A stretch of DNA of 64,000 nucleotides from Vibrio ostreae (GTDB taxonomy: Bacteria > Pseudomonadota > Gammaproteobacteria > Enterobacterales > Vibrionaceae). Made by a program: the position numbers and the translations under genes. Positions 23,481 through 34,738 of the stretch are shown one piece after another. The stretch lies in the NCBI RefSeq assembly GCF_019226825.1, contig NZ_CP076643.1, forward strand, positions 2,480,001-2,544,000, read 5' to 3'. Under the pieces are notes generated by a model. The model saw only the letters and a list, made by a program, of their open reading frames with translations. It made no database searches and was not told the origin of the DNA. The stretch's first letter is position 1, and the number at the start of each line of letters is the position of its first letter.

Positions 23481-24648
23481 TCACGCCACACGAGTTTTGA
23501 GTGACGACTGCGGCGCCTCGACTTTAATCAGCAGTGCCAGCAGCCCCATCACCGCCATCATCCAGAACATGGTGCCGGCACCGGCCGAGTCATACACCCA
23601 GCCGCTCACCATGGTCATCAGCGCGGTAAACGCACCCAGTGCCACCGCGTTATACAGCGCCTGCAAGGAGACAATCTTGGTGGTCGGCGCGCGCTGGATA
23701 TACTGCACGGCCGCCAGATGGGCGGTAGCAAAAGTGACGCCATGCAGCAGTTGCACCAGCACCAGCAGAGCAAGCGACGTGGTTGACGCCACTATTCCCC
23801 AGCGCAACATTACCCCCACCGCTGCAACGGTAAATAGCAGGCGCAGGCTCCAGCCGGCAAACAGACGCTTACTGAATGCGAACACAACCAGCTCGGCCAC
23901 CACCGCCAAGCCCCATAAGTAACTGGTGATATCTTCCGAGTACCCCGCCTGCTTCCAGTACACCGCACTAAAGGCGTAATAAGCGGCATGACTGCCCTGA
24001 ATCAGCGCGGTCAGGGCAAGAAACTTAACCACCGGCCATTCGCGCAGCACCTGCAGCAGCTTCGGACGTACGCCGTGATCGTCCACTTCTGTGACCGGCT
24101 TGTGGCGTGGATGACGCAGACTGAGCAGCAGACACACCAGGGCGCCAAACATCGCGGTGTAGACGATCATCACGGCGCCGTAGCGCGCGACTAACTGGCC
24201 AACGGCGACCGTACCGGCCACAAAAGCGGCCGAGCCCCACAAGCGGGCACTGCCGTAATCGAGCAGATTAAGTTTGGCATAGTGGTTGGCAGTGGCATCG
24301 GAGAGCGGAATGATCGGCCCGAGACACAAGTTGACCAGGACCGTTGCCAGCGCCAGCATCCAGAAGTTCCCCCCCGGCAAACAGGTGGAAGAGAATAAAC
24401 AGCAGCAGGGCAAAACTGAGCCAGCGCAGCGCCGGCAGAAGATGTTCGACCCGGTGTACAACCCGGGTAATCAGCAGATTAGCGACACAGCGCGTCACCA
24501 GACCGATCCCGACCAGTAAACCGATGTCGGTGGCTGAGACGCCCTGCTCTTTAAACCACACTGACCAGAACGGCAGGTAGACCCCGTACGCAAAAAAGAA
24601 GCCGCTGAAGTACTGAGCTACCCAGCCAAAAGGAGAAGGGTTAAACAT
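23481..24648 (-). pseudogene. MFS transporter of the 3-phenylpropionate (HcaT) type, frameshifted
   Basis: Two overlapping frames together make one 388-residue major facilitator protein. The N-terminal part starts at ATG 24648 (MFNPSPFGWVAQYFSGFF), preceded by AGGA. It runs to HLFAGG, where the reading leaves frame at a run of seven C on the plus strand (24369-24375); the second frame then continues NFWMLALATVLVN to the end at 23481. Removing one base of the run joins the two parts with no loss (GG-NFWM), so there is exactly one extra base. The protein would have about 12 membrane helices and resembles HcaT-like transporters. It follows the CrbS-like sensor gene. It may be a true pseudogene or a homopolymer reading error. 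Confidence 0.85.
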
Positions 24649-24936
24649 GATGTGTCCTAACAACAAAAATCAACCGCGCGCATCGCCAGCACAGCAAGTG
24701 TGACGAGCCCGAACCACTGCTCAGGCAATCCAGCCTGACAGCCCGGTTATTATGCAGCGCCAACCGGAGCGGAAAAAGTGCTGTTTACTCAACGCACTGT
24801 TTCCTCTTTTCTGCAAAATAGCGCTTGTTTTACTGTGACCCGCCTGCCAGGAACCGCGGCCATTAGACCAAAGTCGTCTGGAGAGGCGAAAGAAATTTGT
24901 CACACTTAAACTGAGAACATTCCCAGGATAGCCGCC

Positions 24937-26760
24937 ATGCCGGATAAATTTAACATGCACTCGCCACCGTTCGATCGTCTGAGCGAAAGCCAGCAAAAAC
25001 ATCTGCGCGCTTCGCTCGACGTGGCCTACTATCGTGAACGCGAGACCATACTGCATAGCGGCCAGGCGTGTTCACAGCTGTTTGTGCTGATCAAAGGCAC
25101 GGTGGAAGAGCGCTCGGCAGACGGCAGCGAGGTTTACGCCCACTACGCCAACGACGACATGTTCGATGTGCGTTCACTGTTTGAGGGCCAGAGCAAGCAC
25201 CATTACATCGCCCTGGAAGATACCCTGAGTTACCTGCTGCCGCAGCCGGTCTTTCTCGAGCTGTATAACAACAACGGCGAATTCGCGGCCTACTTTGATA
25301 ACAATCTGGCCAGGCGACAGGAGCTGATTGAAGCTGCGCAGCAACAGCAAAATATCGCCGAGTTCATTCTTACTCAGGTCGACCGCTCTATTTTCACCCC
25401 GCCGATGCTGCTCAGTCCGGAGCAGCCGCTGCAGCACGTCACCCGGCAGATGAAAGAGAGCGGCGTCGATGCGGCACTGGTCAGGCTCTCAGACGACGAC
25501 CCGCGTCTGACAGAGAGCCGTGAACATCCGTATGCCATCGTCACCCGGACCAATATGCTGCATGCAGTGATGCTGGATGATATCGCGATCGATGCGCCGG
25601 TCGGTGACATCGCAACGTTTCCGGTGCTGCATGTCGATCAGGGCGAGTTCCTGTTCAACGCCATGGTGATGATGACCCGCCACAAGGTGAAACGCCTGAT
25701 GGTATGTGAAGGCAATCAGGCGGTCGGTATCCTGGATATGATTCAGATCCTGAGTACCTTTTCGACCCATTCCCATGTCCTGACCCTGGCAATTGCGCGC
25801 GCGACCAGCATCGAAGAGCTGGCACTGGCCTCAAATAAACAGCGCCAGTTGGTGGAAAGCCTCAGCCGCCGCGGCGTACGCACCCGCTTTGTGATGGAAC
25901 TGATTTCGGCGGTCAACGAGCAAATCATTGAAAAAGCGTTTGAACTGGTGGTGCCACCAGCGCTGCACGATCATGTCTGTCTGCTGGTACTCGGCTCTGA
26001 GGGGCGCGGTGAGCAGATCCTGAAAACCGATCAGGATAATGCGCTGGTCATTAAAGATGGCCTGCAATGGCATCAGTGCGACAGTATCATGCAGACTCTG
26101 ACCCATACCCTGCTGCAACTCGGTTATCCGCTCTGCCCCGGCAAAGTGATGGTCAACAATCCGAAGTGGGTCAAATCACAAAGTGCCTGGAAACAGACTC
26201 TGAGCAGTTGGGTCAGAGCCGCCCGGCCTGAGCAGGTGATGGACATCGCCATCATGGCCGATGCGCATGCCGTGGCCGGCAATAAACAGTTACTTGAACC
26301 GGTGCAGCAGCATCTGAGAGATCTGATGGCCGATCAGGAGCTGATTCTGACCGAATTTACCCGTCCTGCGCTGAGTTTTTCCGTACCGCTCACCTTGTTT
26401 GGCAATGTCAAAAGCGCCAAATCCGGCCTGGATATCAAACAAGGCGGCATCTTTCCGATTGTGCACGGCATCCGGGCGCTGAGTCTGGAATACAAGCTCG
26501 ATGTCAACAATACCTTCCGTCGTATTGAAGCCCTGGTCGAGCGTAAAGTGCTGGAACAGGAGACCGGCGATAACCTCAGTGAAGCACTGAAACAGTTTTT
26601 CAAACTGCGCCTCGCCCAGCAACTGAGTAACCAGCACAATGCCAACACTCTGGATTTGAAACAGCTCGACCGTGCGGAACGCGATCTGCTGCGCCACAGC
26701 CTGCATGTGGTGAAGAAATTCAAACAGTGGCTCGGCTACCACTATCAGATTCGCGACTGA
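24937..26760 (+). CDS. cNMP-binding / CBS / DUF294 nucleotidyltransferase-like protein
   Basis: A 607-residue soluble protein in four parts: a cyclic-nucleotide-binding-like beta barrel (about 10-130, with VLIKGTVEERSADG), paired CBS modules (about 150-280, with QGEFLFNAMVMMTRHKVKRLMV), a DUF294 nucleotidyltransferase-like domain with GSEGRGEQILKTDQDNALV near 350-370, and a C-terminal helical substrate-binding domain. The G-S-x-G-R-x-E-Q and T-D-Q-D-N pattern is the family hallmark, including the two acidic residues. Function is unknown; a GlnD-like signalling role is possible. It heads a two-gene unit with the DEDDh exonuclease, 13 bp apart, and sits between the CrbS-like sensor and acs. Confidence 0.87.
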   Translation: MPDKFNMHSPPFDRLSESQQKHLRASLDVAYYRERETILHSGQACSQLFVLIKGTVEERSADGSEVYAHYANDDMFDVRSLFEGQSKHHYIALEDTLSYLLPQPVFLELYNNNGEFAAYFDNNLARRQELIEAAQQQQNIAEFILTQVDRSIFTPPMLLSPEQPLQHVTRQMKESGVDAALVRLSDDDPRLTESREHPYAIVTRTNMLHAVMLDDIAIDAPVGDIATFPVLHVDQGEFLFNAMVMMTRHKVKRLMVCEGNQAVGILDMIQILSTFSTHSHVLTLAIARATSIEELALASNKQRQLVESLSRRGVRTRFVMELISAVNEQIIEKAFELVVPPALHDHVCLLVLGSEGRGEQILKTDQDNALVIKDGLQWHQCDSIMQTLTHTLLQLGYPLCPGKVMVNNPKWVKSQSAWKQTLSSWVRAARPEQVMDIAIMADAHAVAGNKQLLEPVQQHLRDLMADQELILTEFTRPALSFSVPLTLFGNVKSAKSGLDIKQGGIFPIVHGIRALSLEYKLDVNNTFRRIEALVERKVLEQETGDNLSEALKQFFKLRLAQQLSNQHNANTLDLKQLDRAERDLLRHSLHVVKKFKQWLGYHYQIRD

Positions 26761-26773
26761 CCGGCAGGTAACG

Positions 26774-27400
26774 ATGAACTGGCTAACGCGCCGCTACTGG
26801 CATCACAGACTGCAAGGCTCCCCTTATCAGGCACTGTTTACCAAGCCTGAGAGTCAGGTGTTTGTGTCGCTCGACTGCGAAACCACCAGCCTGGATCCCA
26901 AACGCGCCGAACTGGTCACCATAGCGGCGACCAAAATTATTGATAACCGTATTCTTACCAGCCAGCCGTTTGAAGTACGGCTGCGCGCCCCGCAGTCGCT
27001 CGATTCCGGTTCAGTACGCATCCATCGTATGCGCCATCAGGATCTGGCCGACGGCCTGAGCGAAAAAGAGGCGCTGAGCCGCCTGATTGAGTTTATCGGC
27101 AACCATCCTCTGGTCGGCTATCACATTCGCTATGATAAGACGATTCTCGATATTGCCTGCCGTAAGCATTTCGGCTTTCCGCTGCCTAACGACCTGATTG
27201 AAGTCAGCCAGATCTACCATGACAAACTGGAACGCCACCTGCCCAATGCCTATTTTGATCTCAGCCTGGATGCCATCTGCCGCCATCTTGATCTGCCGCT
27301 GCAGGACAAACATGACGCGCTGCAGGACGCCATCGCCGCTGCGCTGGTGTTTGTACGTCTGACCAAGGGCGATTTGCCCACCTTCACCTCTCCGTCCTGA
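26774..27400 (+). CDS. 3'-5' exonuclease of the DEDDh (DnaQ/RNase T) family
   Basis: A 208-residue exonuclease-fold protein. The catalytic set is visible: Asp34 and Glu36 in SLDCETTSLDP, Asp121 in GYHIRYDKTILD, and His180 with Asp185 in KHDALQDA. That spacing is the DEDDh type, as in the epsilon proofreading subunit. Whether it acts on DNA, RNA or oligonucleotides cannot be told. The start ATG at 26774 follows the AGGTAA site, 13 bp after the upstream CBS/nucleotidyltransferase gene, so the two are likely cotranscribed. Confidence 0.88.
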   Translation: MNWLTRRYWHHRLQGSPYQALFTKPESQVFVSLDCETTSLDPKRAELVTIAATKIIDNRILTSQPFEVRLRAPQSLDSGSVRIHRMRHQDLADGLSEKEALSRLIEFIGNHPLVGYHIRYDKTILDIACRKHFGFPLPNDLIEVSQIYHDKLERHLPNAYFDLSLDAICRHLDLPLQDKHDALQDAIAAALVFVRLTKGDLPTFTSPS

Positions 27401-27613
27401 CTACAGCCGGTCCACGGCGTACCACACAGCCTGACCCAGCTCGCAAAAAACTATTTAACTCTCTATTTTTCCAATAAAAAGTCGGCATTCATCCTAAAGT
27501 CTAATTGTGCAAACCCGGCCTGTGGCTAACAGTTATAGGCAGATTCGATTTCTTGCCCCGTGTTTGAAACACGGCGCGAAAGGAACTGGCTGTATTCACA
27601 AGGAGAATAAGCA

Positions 27614-29563
27614 ATGAGTGAAGCCCACATTTATCCGGTCAAAGCGAACATCAAAGCGAATACCCATGCAGATAACGATACCTACCTGGCGATGTACCAG
27701 CAGTCTGTCTCTGATCCGGAAGGGTTCTGGAGTGAACACGGCAAAATTGTCGATTGGATCAAGCCATTCACCCAAGTAAAAAATACCTCATTTGATACCG
27801 GCCATGTCGACATCCGCTGGTTTGAAGACGGCACCCTCAACGTGTCGGCCAACTGTATTGACCGCCATCTGGCTGAGCGCGGTGACGAAGTGGCCATCAT
27901 CTGGGAAGGCGATGATCCGGCCGACGACAAGACTCTGACGTTTAATCAGCTGCACCGCGAAGTGTGCCGCTTCTCCAACGCACTGAAAGCTCAGGGCGTT
28001 CGCAAAGGCGATGTGGTGTGTCTCTACATGCCGATGGTGCCGGAAGCCGCCGTGGCGATGCTGGCCTGTACCCGTATCGGTGCGGTGCATACCGTGGTCT
28101 TCGGCGGCTTCTCTCCGGAAGCACTGGCCGGGCGTATCATCGACTCCGATGCCAAACTGGTCGTGACTGCCGATGAAGGCGTGCGCGGCGGACGCGCAGT
28201 ACCGCTGAAGAAAAACGTGGATGAAGCCCTGACCAATCCGGAAGTAAAAAACATCAGCAAAGTCATCGTATTCCAGCGCACCGGCGGCGATGTCGCCTGG
28301 CATGAGCATCGCGACGTGTGGTGGCATGATGCCGTCGCGAGCGTTTCTGATGTCTGTCCGCCGGAAGAGATGAACGCCGAAGATCCGCTGTTTATCCTGT
28401 ATACCTCAGGCTCAACCGGCAAACCAAAAGGCGTACTGCACACCACAGGTGGTTATCTGGTGTATGCGACCATGACGTTTAAATACGTCTTTGATTACCA
28501 GCCTGACGATATTTTCTGGTGTACCGCGGATGTGGGCTGGATCACCGGCCACACTTACCTGATTTACGGACCACTTGCCAACGGCGCCAAAACCATCCTG
28601 TTTGAAGGTGTGCCCAATTATCCAAGCACAGCACGCATGAGCGAAGTGGTCGACAAACACCAGGTCAGCATTCTTTACACTGCGCCAACCGCAATCCGTG
28701 CGCTGATGGCGAAAGGTGACGAAGCGGTCCAAGGCACTTCCCGCAGCAGCCTGCGTATCATGGGCTCGGTGGGTGAACCGATTAACCCGGAAGCCTGGGA
28801 GTGGTACTACAAAACCATTGGTAATGAAACATCACCGATTGTGGATACCTGGTGGCAAACGGAAACCGGCGGCATCCTGATCACGCCGCTGCCGGGCGCA
28901 ACCGAACTGAAACCAGGCTCAGCCACTCGTCCGTTTTTCGGCGTGCAACCCGCCTTGGTTGATAACAGCGGTGACATCATTGAAGGCGCAGCCGAAGGTA
29001 ACCTGGTGATCCTCGATTCATGGCCGGGCCAGATGCGCACCGTGTACGGCGATCACGAACGCTTCGAGCAAACCTACTTCTCCACCTTTAAAGGCATGTA
29101 CTTTACCGGTGACGGCGCACGCCGTGATGAAGACGATTACTTCTGGATTACCGGCCGGGTCGATGACGTCCTCAACGTGTCCGGACACCGCATGGGGACT
29201 GCAGAAATCGAATCCGCGCTGGTGGCGTTTGACAAGATTGCGGAAGCCGCTGTGGTCGGCGTTCCACACGATATCAAGGGACAGGCGATTTACGCTTACA
29301 TTACTCTCAATGACGGCGTGTTCCCGAGCGCGGACCTGCACAAAGAAGTCAAAGACTGGGTACGTAAGGAAATCGGCCCAATTGCCACCCCGGATGTCCT
29401 GCACTGGACCGATGCACTGCCAAAAACCCGCTCAGGAAAAATCATGCGTCGTATCCTGCGCAAGATTGCCACCGGCGATACCAGTAACCTGGGTGATACC
29501 TCAACTCTGGCCGATCCAAGCGTGGTCGACAAACTGATTGCCGAAAATCAACAGCTGAATTAA
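27614..29563 (+). CDS. acs: Acetyl-CoA synthetase
   Basis: Acs activates acetate to acetyl-AMP and then acetyl-CoA, letting the cell scavenge acetate. The 649-residue protein has the AMP-binding signature [14 protein letters not shown] near 262-275, the [10 protein letters not shown] adenine motif, the hinge [15 protein letters not shown] and the C-terminal [11 protein letters not shown], whose lysine is the known acetylation target in this family. A GGAG ribosome site precedes the ATG. The 213-bp upstream region probably holds a regulated promoter; I saw no convincing CRP site. A CrbS-type sensor is encoded 4 kb away, which fits acetate-switch control. Confidence 0.97.
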   Translation: MSEAHIYPVKANIKANTHADNDTYLAMYQQSVSDPEGFWSEHGKIVDWIKPFTQVKNTSFDTGHVDIRWFEDGTLNVSANCIDRHLAERGDEVAIIWEGDDPADDKTLTFNQLHREVCRFSNALKAQGVRKGDVVCLYMPMVPEAAVAMLACTRIGAVHTVVFGGFSPEALAGRIIDSDAKLVVTADEGVRGGRAVPLKKNVDEALTNPEVKNISKVIVFQRTGGDVAWHEHRDVWWHDAVASVSDVCPPEEMNAEDPLFILYTSGSTGKPKGVLHTTGGYLVYATMTFKYVFDYQPDDIFWCTADVGWITGHTYLIYGPLANGAKTILFEGVPNYPSTARMSEVVDKHQVSILYTAPTAIRALMAKGDEAVQGTSRSSLRIMGSVGEPINPEAWEWYYKTIGNETSPIVDTWWQTETGGILITPLPGATELKPGSATRPFFGVQPALVDNSGDIIEGAAEGNLVILDSWPGQMRTVYGDHERFEQTYFSTFKGMYFTGDGARRDEDDYFWITGRVDDVLNVSGHRMGTAEIESALVAFDKIAEAAVVGVPHDIKGQAIYAYITLNDGVFPSADLHKEVKDWVRKEIGPIATPDVLHWTDALPKTRSGKIMRRILRKIATGDTSNLGDTSTLADPSVVDKLIAENQQLN

Positions 29564-29583
29564 ACCAGCAAAATCCATACGTT

Positions 29584-29622
29584 AAACTCCGGTCGGGGAA
29601 ACCTGCCCGGAGTTTTGTTTTT
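29584..29622 (+). terminator. Terminator of acs
   Basis: AAACTCCGG and CCGGAGTTT pair around a 14-base centre and are followed by GTTTTT. It lies 20 bp after the acs stop. Confidence 0.8.
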
Positions 29623-29869
29623 CAGTCCCGGTAAGCCGTTATCCAGCCACAGGACGCCCCTTTCTTTTTTACCAATCTGTTAACCTGAGCCCAGTCGCTG
29701 ACGCCTAACTAGGTGATTAGACCAGTAAATTGCTGCCATTTGCTATGAATTAGCTATAATCTTGGTCAATTTAATAAAACCCGCGTTTTTTTGACAAAAA
29801 AATCTCGCGGATCTGCGATAATATGGGAATATTCGTAATTACAACATTATAAACGGAGATAACAACACA

Positions 29870-30319
29870 ATGTCAGCAAAATTACGCATTCTGGTACTAA
29901 ATGGTCCAAACTTGAACTTATTAGGCTTGCGCGAGCCAGCCCACTACGGTTCAAACACGCTGGAACAAATTGTAGCTAAGCTGCAGCAACAGGCAGAAAG
30001 CGCTGACGTTGAGTTGGAACATCTCCAGTCGAATCGCGAATATGAGCTTATCGAAGCCATTCACCAGGCTTACGGTAAAGTGGATTTCATCATTATCAAT
30101 CCGGCCGCATTCACCCATAGCAGCGTAGCGCTGCGTGATGCTCTGCTGGGCGTAGCGATTCCCTTTATCGAGGTGCATTTGTCAAATGTACATGCTCGTG
30201 AACCGTTCCGTCATCACTCCTACCTGTCTGATAAAGCACAGGGCGTGATTTGCGGCTTAGGTGCACAAGGTTATGAATTCGCTTTGTCTGCTGCCATTCG
30301 TGCGCTGCAAACAAAGTAA
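29870..30319 (+). CDS. aroQ: Type II 3-dehydroquinate dehydratase
   Basis: AroQ removes water from 3-dehydroquinate in the shikimate pathway by an anti elimination. The 149-residue protein shows [10 protein letters not shown] near residues 10-19, the lid loop beginning at Arg/Tyr in [26 protein letters not shown] (active-site Asn, and His near 80) and [19 protein letters not shown]. The small size marks type II. It precedes accB by 61 bp and is the first gene of the usual aroQ-accB-accC group. A TTGACA with a poor, widely spaced -10 lies upstream at about 29791. Confidence 0.96.
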   Translation: MSAKLRILVLNGPNLNLLGLREPAHYGSNTLEQIVAKLQQQAESADVELEHLQSNREYELIEAIHQAYGKVDFIIINPAAFTHSSVALRDALLGVAIPFIEVHLSNVHAREPFRHHSYLSDKAQGVICGLGAQGYEFALSAAIRALQTK

Positions 30320-30380
30320 CCCCAAACACTCTGCAGCCCTTTAGGGCTGTCTTACTCACAAGATAAAAGAGAAAGAAACA

Positions 30381-30839
30381 ATGGATATTCGTAAAATCAA
30401 GAAGCTTATCGAATTGGTTGAAGAGTCTGGCATTGCTGAGCTGGAAATTTCAGAAGGTGAAGAATCGGTACGCATCAGTCGTAACGGCGTTGCACCAGTA
30501 GCACCGATTCAGTACGCAGCGGCGCCTGCGCCAGTTGCGGCACCAGCTCCTGCAGCAGCACCAGTGGCGGCACCAGCAGAAGCTCCAGCTGCTAAAGTGC
30601 AAACTGGTCACATGGTTCTTTCTCCAATGGTTGGTACGTTCTACCGCTCTCCAAGCCCGGATGCGGCGTCATTCATCGAAGTCGGTCAGAAAGTTTCTGT
30701 TGGCGATACGCTGTGTATCGTTGAAGCGATGAAAATGATGAACCAAATCGAAGCGGACAAATCTGGTGTGGTAACTGAGATCCTGGTAGAAGACGGCCAG
30801 CCAGTAGAATTCGACCAGCCGCTTGTAGTCATCGAATAA
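30381..30839 (+). CDS. accB: Biotin carboxyl carrier protein of acetyl-CoA carboxylase
   Basis: AccB carries the biotin that shuttles CO2 between AccC and the carboxyltransferase in the first step of fatty acid synthesis. The 152-residue protein has an N-terminal dimer/association segment, a Pro/Ala-rich flexible linker (residues 39-72) and a biotinyl domain with EAMKM, biotin acceptor Lys118. The thumb segment [15 protein letters not shown] is intact. BirA, which biotinylates it, is encoded at 650-1612. accC follows after 13 bp. Confidence 0.98.
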   Translation: MDIRKIKKLIELVEESGIAELEISEGEESVRISRNGVAPVAPIQYAAAPAPVAAPAPAAAPVAAPAEAPAAKVQTGHMVLSPMVGTFYRSPSPDAASFIEVGQKVSVGDTLCIVEAMKMMNQIEADKSGVVTEILVEDGQPVEFDQPLVVIE

Positions 30840-30852
30840 TCGAGGCGCTGTT

Positions 30853-32196
30853 ATGCTAGATAAGTTAGTCATCGCGAACCGAGGCGAAATCGCGCTTCGT
30901 ATCCTTCGTGCATGTAAAGAATTAGGCATCAAAACTGTTGCCGTACACTCAACCGCAGACCGTGATCTGAAACACGTCCTGCTGGCTGATGAAACTGTCT
31001 GTATCGGTCCTGCGAAAGGCATCGACAGCTACCTGAACATTCCGCGTATCATCTCGGCGGCAGAAGTGACCGGTGCGATTGCTATCCACCCGGGTTACGG
31101 CTTCCTGTCTGAGAACGCAGACTTCGCTGAACAAGTTGAGCGCAGCGGCTTTATCTTCGTGGGTCCTAAAGCGGACACCATTCGCCTGATGGGTGACAAA
31201 GTGTCAGCAATCAACGCGATGAAAAAAGCGGGCGTACCATGTGTACCAGGCTCTGACGGCCCGCTGGACGGCGACGAAGCGAAGAACAAAGCGCACGCGA
31301 AACGCATCGGCTACCCGGTCATCATCAAAGCATCGGGCGGCGGCGGCGGTCGTGGTATGCGCGTGGTTCGTTCTGAGAAAGAACTGATCAACGCCATCAA
31401 CATGACCCGCGCAGAAGCACGTGCAGCATTCAACAACGACATGGTGTACATGGAGAAATTCCTGGAAAACCCACGTCACGTTGAAGTTCAGGTTCTGGCT
31501 GACGGCCAGGGCGGCGCTATCCACCTGGGTGAACGTGACTGTTCAATGCAGCGTCGTCACCAGAAAGTGGTAGAAGAAGCTCCGGCACCAGGCATCACTG
31601 AAGAGATGCGTAAGTACATCGGTGAACGTTGTACCCGTGCGTGTATCGAAATCGGTTACCGCGGCGCAGGTACGTTTGAGTTCCTGTACGAAAACGGCGA
31701 GTTCTACTTCATTGAAATGAACACCCGTATCCAGGTTGAACACCCGGTGACCGAAATGGTGACTGGCGTTGACCTGATCAAAGAACAGCTGCGTATCGCG
31801 GCCGGTCAGCCTCTGTCATTCACTCAGGATGACATCAAGATCCGCGGCCATGCGATGGAATGTCGTATCAACGCAGAAGATCCAGAGCGCTTCCTGCCAT
31901 GTCCGGGCAAGATCACCCGTTTCCACTCACCAGGTGGTATGGGCGTTCGTTGGGAATCACACATCTACTCCGGCTACACGGTACCGGCATACTACGACTC
32001 AATGATCGGTAAACTGATCACTTTCGGTGAAAACCGTGATGTCGCGATTGCCCGTATGCGTAATGCACTGGAAGAGATGATTGTGGAAGGCATTAAGACC
32101 AACATCCCGCTGCAGCAAGAAATCATGAAAGATGAAAACTTCCAGCACGGTGGCACGAACATCCACTATCTGGAGAAAAAGCTGGGTCTGCAATAA
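30853..32196 (+). CDS. accC: Biotin carboxylase subunit of acetyl-CoA carboxylase
   Basis: AccC carboxylates AccB-biotin using ATP and bicarbonate. The 447-residue ATP-grasp protein has the glycine-rich lid [10 protein letters not shown] (161-170), and the active-site residues Glu288, Asn290, Arg292 and Glu296 in [12 protein letters not shown], at the same numbers as in the E. coli enzyme. It is cotranscribed with accB and followed by a strong terminator. Confidence 0.98.
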   Translation: MLDKLVIANRGEIALRILRACKELGIKTVAVHSTADRDLKHVLLADETVCIGPAKGIDSYLNIPRIISAAEVTGAIAIHPGYGFLSENADFAEQVERSGFIFVGPKADTIRLMGDKVSAINAMKKAGVPCVPGSDGPLDGDEAKNKAHAKRIGYPVIIKASGGGGGRGMRVVRSEKELINAINMTRAEARAAFNNDMVYMEKFLENPRHVEVQVLADGQGGAIHLGERDCSMQRRHQKVVEEAPAPGITEEMRKYIGERCTRACIEIGYRGAGTFEFLYENGEFYFIEMNTRIQVEHPVTEMVTGVDLIKEQLRIAAGQPLSFTQDDIKIRGHAMECRINAEDPERFLPCPGKITRFHSPGGMGVRWESHIYSGYTVPAYYDSMIGKLITFGENRDVAIARMRNALEEMIVEGIKTNIPLQQEIMKDENFQHGGTNIHYLEKKLGLQ

Positions 32197-32214
32197 TCCC
32201 CTGCTGATTTCATC

Positions 32215-32249
32215 AAAGATGCCCACCTCGGTGGGCATCTTTGTTTTTA
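32215..32249 (+). terminator. Terminator of the accBC operon
   Basis: AAAGATGCCCACC, TC, GGTGGGCATCTTT make a long perfect stem followed by GTTTTT. Confidence 0.92.
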
Positions 32250-32401
32250 TGCGCCGCCCTTTGTCAGTGATATGACTGCGCTACAAGACGCAGCCGCGCT
32301 ACACAAGCTGCTGCTGGAGTACAAACGCCACTGCTTCTATAAAAGCTCGCTAAATCTGCTACACTCTGCGCCAACTGAACGAACTGAAGAGAGCAAGAGC
32401 C

Positions 32402-33289
32402 ATGCCTTGGATTCAAATTAAACTCAATGCGACCAACGAAAACGCAGAAGCCATCAGTGACATGCTGATGGAAGAAACCGGTGCGCTGTCGGTCACCTTC
32501 ATGGATGCAAAAGACACCCCTGTGTTTGAGCCTCTGCCGGGTGAAACCCGTTTGTGGGGCGATACCGACGTTCTTGCCCTTTACGATGCCGAAGCAGACA
32601 CTGCCTGGGTACTGGAACAGATTCGTCATAGCCAGCTATTGGCGCAGGATTTTGCCCATAAAGTTGAGCAGATCGAAGATAAAGACTGGGAACGCGAGTG
32701 GATGGATAACTTCCACCCGATGAAGTTCGGCGAACGTCTGTGGATTTGCCCGAGCTGGCGCGATATTCCGGATCCGAGCGCAGTGAATGTTCTGCTTGAT
32801 CCGGGCCTGGCGTTCGGCACCGGTACCCACCCGACCACAGCGCTGTGTCTGCAATGGCTTGACTCCCTCGATCTGGCGGGCAAAACCGTCATCGACTTCG
32901 GTTGTGGCTCCGGCATCCTGGCGATTGCCGCGATTAAACTCGGCGCCGCACGCGTGATCGGTATCGATATCGACCCGCAGGCGCTGCTGGCGAGTAAAGA
33001 TAACGCTGAACGTAACGGCGTCGCTGACCAGATTGAAGTCTTCCTGCCACAAGACCAGCCACAAGGCCTGGTGGCGGACGTCGTAGTCGCCAACATTCTG
33101 GCCGGCCCGCTGCGTGAGCTGTCACCGGTGATCAAGAGCCTGATTAAACCAGGCGGTCTGCTGGCGATGTCCGGCGTGCTTAACACTCAGGCCGAAGATG
33201 TGGCTGATTATTACCGTGATGAACTGCAACTGGATCCTATCGCAGAGAAGGAAGAATGGTGCCGTGTGTCCGGTCGCAAACAAGGCTAG
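32402..33289 (+). CDS. prmA: Ribosomal protein L11 methyltransferase
   Basis: PrmA trimethylates ribosomal protein L11 with S-adenosylmethionine. The 295-residue protein has the N-terminal L11-recognition domain ([16 protein letters not shown]), a linker with [18 protein letters not shown], and the Rossmann methyltransferase with [15 protein letters not shown], motif [16 protein letters not shown] and the active-site ANILAGPL. Length and order match the family. dusB-fis follow, but with their own promoter. Confidence 0.96.
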   Translation: MPWIQIKLNATNENAEAISDMLMEETGALSVTFMDAKDTPVFEPLPGETRLWGDTDVLALYDAEADTAWVLEQIRHSQLLAQDFAHKVEQIEDKDWEREWMDNFHPMKFGERLWICPSWRDIPDPSAVNVLLDPGLAFGTGTHPTTALCLQWLDSLDLAGKTVIDFGCGSGILAIAAIKLGAARVIGIDIDPQALLASKDNAERNGVADQIEVFLPQDQPQGLVADVVVANILAGPLRELSPVIKSLIKPGGLLAMSGVLNTQAEDVADYYRDELQLDPIAEKEEWCRVSGRKQG

Positions 33290-33365
33290 ATAAGACTTTG
33301 CACGCTAATTGACTGAAAAATAGACCATTTACCAAAACATTTTGTAAATGCTCAAATATTAGTCT

Positions 33366-33393
33366 TTTCACGCATCGAAAAAATGCGTAAAAT
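33366..33393 (+). promoter_or_regulatory. Probable dusB-fis promoter
   Basis: TTTCAC (33366-33371), 16 bp, TAAAAT (33388-33393), then a GC-rich discriminator GCGCGCC, 36 bp before dusB. Such a discriminator is expected for the growth-rate and ppGpp controlled fis promoter. Confidence 0.6.
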
Positions 33394-33428
33394 GCGCGCC
33401 CTTGCTGGTATGAAGCTGTGAACACGTT

Positions 33429-34397
33429 TTGAAAATCGGAAATTATCAACTTAAGAACAATCTAATCGTCGCACCTATGGCTGGTGTCACCGACAGACCG
33501 TTTCGAGAGTTGTGCCTCCGTTACGGAGCTGGTATGGCCGTCAGTGAAATGATGTCCGCTAACCCGGCTCTGTGGAAAACAGACAAGTCGAGAAACCGCA
33601 TGGTGCATGAAGGCGAATCGGGCATTCGCTCTGTACAGATTGCGGGAAGCGACCCACAGCTGATGGCCGATGCGGCCCAGTTCAGCGTTGAGAACGGTGC
33701 GCAAATCATCGACATCAACATGGGCTGCCCGGCAAAGAAAGTGAACAAGAAGCTGGCTGGTTCTGCCCTGCTGCGCTACCCGGATGTGATCGAAGACATT
33801 CTGAAAGCGGTAGTGGATGCAGTGAGTGTCCCTGTGACACTGAAAACCCGGACCGGCTGGGACACAGACAATAAAAACTGTGTCCAAATCGCTAAACTTG
33901 CCGAAAACTGCGGCATTCAGGCACTGGCGCTTCATGGGCGAACCCGTACCTGCATGTACAAAGGTGAGGCGGAATACGACAGCATTAAAGCGGTCAAAGC
34001 GGCTATTCAAATCCCGGTCATCGCTAACGGTGATATCGATTGTCCGGAGAAAGCCAAATATGTGCTGGAGTACACCGGCGCGGACGCTTTAATGATTGGA
34101 CGCCCTGCCCAGGGACGTCCTTGGATTTTCCAGGAAATCCAACACTATTTGGAAAACGGCACCACGATGCCTGATCTTCCCTATGCGGAAGTGAAAGACA
34201 TCCTGCTTGGTCATGTGAAGGCTCTCCATCAGTTTTATGGTGAGTATTTAGGCCCACGCATCGCGCGCAAGCACGTTGGGTGGTATCTCAAAGAACATGA
34301 GCAGGCGAGTGAGTTTCGCCGTACCTTTAATGCCATCGAAGCAGCACCACTGCAGTTAGAGGTATTGGAAGGTTATTTTGATAACGTTGCATCATAA
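33429..34397 (+). CDS. dusB: tRNA-dihydrouridine synthase B
   Basis: DusB reduces specific D-loop uridines of tRNA to dihydrouridine using FMN and NADPH. The 322-residue protein opens [19 protein letters not shown] (the codon is TTG at 33429) and holds [13 protein letters not shown], the catalytic cysteine in [25 protein letters not shown], and the FMN phosphate loop [14 protein letters not shown]. It is the first gene of a unit with fis, 23 bp apart, as in other gammaproteobacteria. Confidence 0.95.
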   Translation: MKIGNYQLKNNLIVAPMAGVTDRPFRELCLRYGAGMAVSEMMSANPALWKTDKSRNRMVHEGESGIRSVQIAGSDPQLMADAAQFSVENGAQIIDINMGCPAKKVNKKLAGSALLRYPDVIEDILKAVVDAVSVPVTLKTRTGWDTDNKNCVQIAKLAENCGIQALALHGRTRTCMYKGEAEYDSIKAVKAAIQIPVIANGDIDCPEKAKYVLEYTGADALMIGRPAQGRPWIFQEIQHYLENGTTMPDLPYAEVKDILLGHVKALHQFYGEYLGPRIARKHVGWYLKEHEQASEFRRTFNAIEAAPLQLEVLEGYFDNVAS

Positions 34398-34420
34398 TTA
34401 AGAGAAGAGCTAGACCGAAT

Positions 34421-34717
34421 ATGTTCGAACAAAATCTGACTTCAGAAGCTTTAACAGTAACTACCGTAACTTCACAAGATCAAATCACGCAAAAGCCACT
34501 ACGTGATTCAGTTAAAGCGTCTCTTAAAAACTACCTGGCTCAATTAAACGGTCAGGAAGTCACAGAACTTTACGAATTAGTTCTAGCTGAAGTTGAACAA
34601 CCACTACTAGACACCATCATGCAGTACACTCGCGGTAACCAGACTCGCGCAGCAACCATGATGGGTATCAACCGCGGTACTCTTCGTAAGAAACTGAAAA
34701 AATACGGCATGAACTAA
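34421..34717 (+). CDS. fis: DNA-binding protein Fis
   Basis: Fis is a nucleoid protein that bends DNA, activates rRNA promoters and stimulates site-specific inversion; it peaks at early exponential phase. The 98-residue length equals the E. coli protein. The C-terminal helix-turn-helix [20 protein letters not shown] (about 73-92) is typical, and the N-terminal beta-hairpin arm precedes it. It is expressed from the dusB promoter. An accessory cassette is inserted right after its terminator. Confidence 0.98.
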   Translation: MFEQNLTSEALTVTTVTSQDQITQKPLRDSVKASLKNYLAQLNGQEVTELYELVLAEVEQPLLDTIMQYTRGNQTRAATMMGINRGTLRKKLKKYGMN

Positions 34718-34738
34718 TCACGTTCACCCAACACCTTG

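Noticed and set aside
27401..27613. CRP site upstream of acs
   Set aside because: No TGTGA-N6-TCACA pair was found; the best stretches match only one half.
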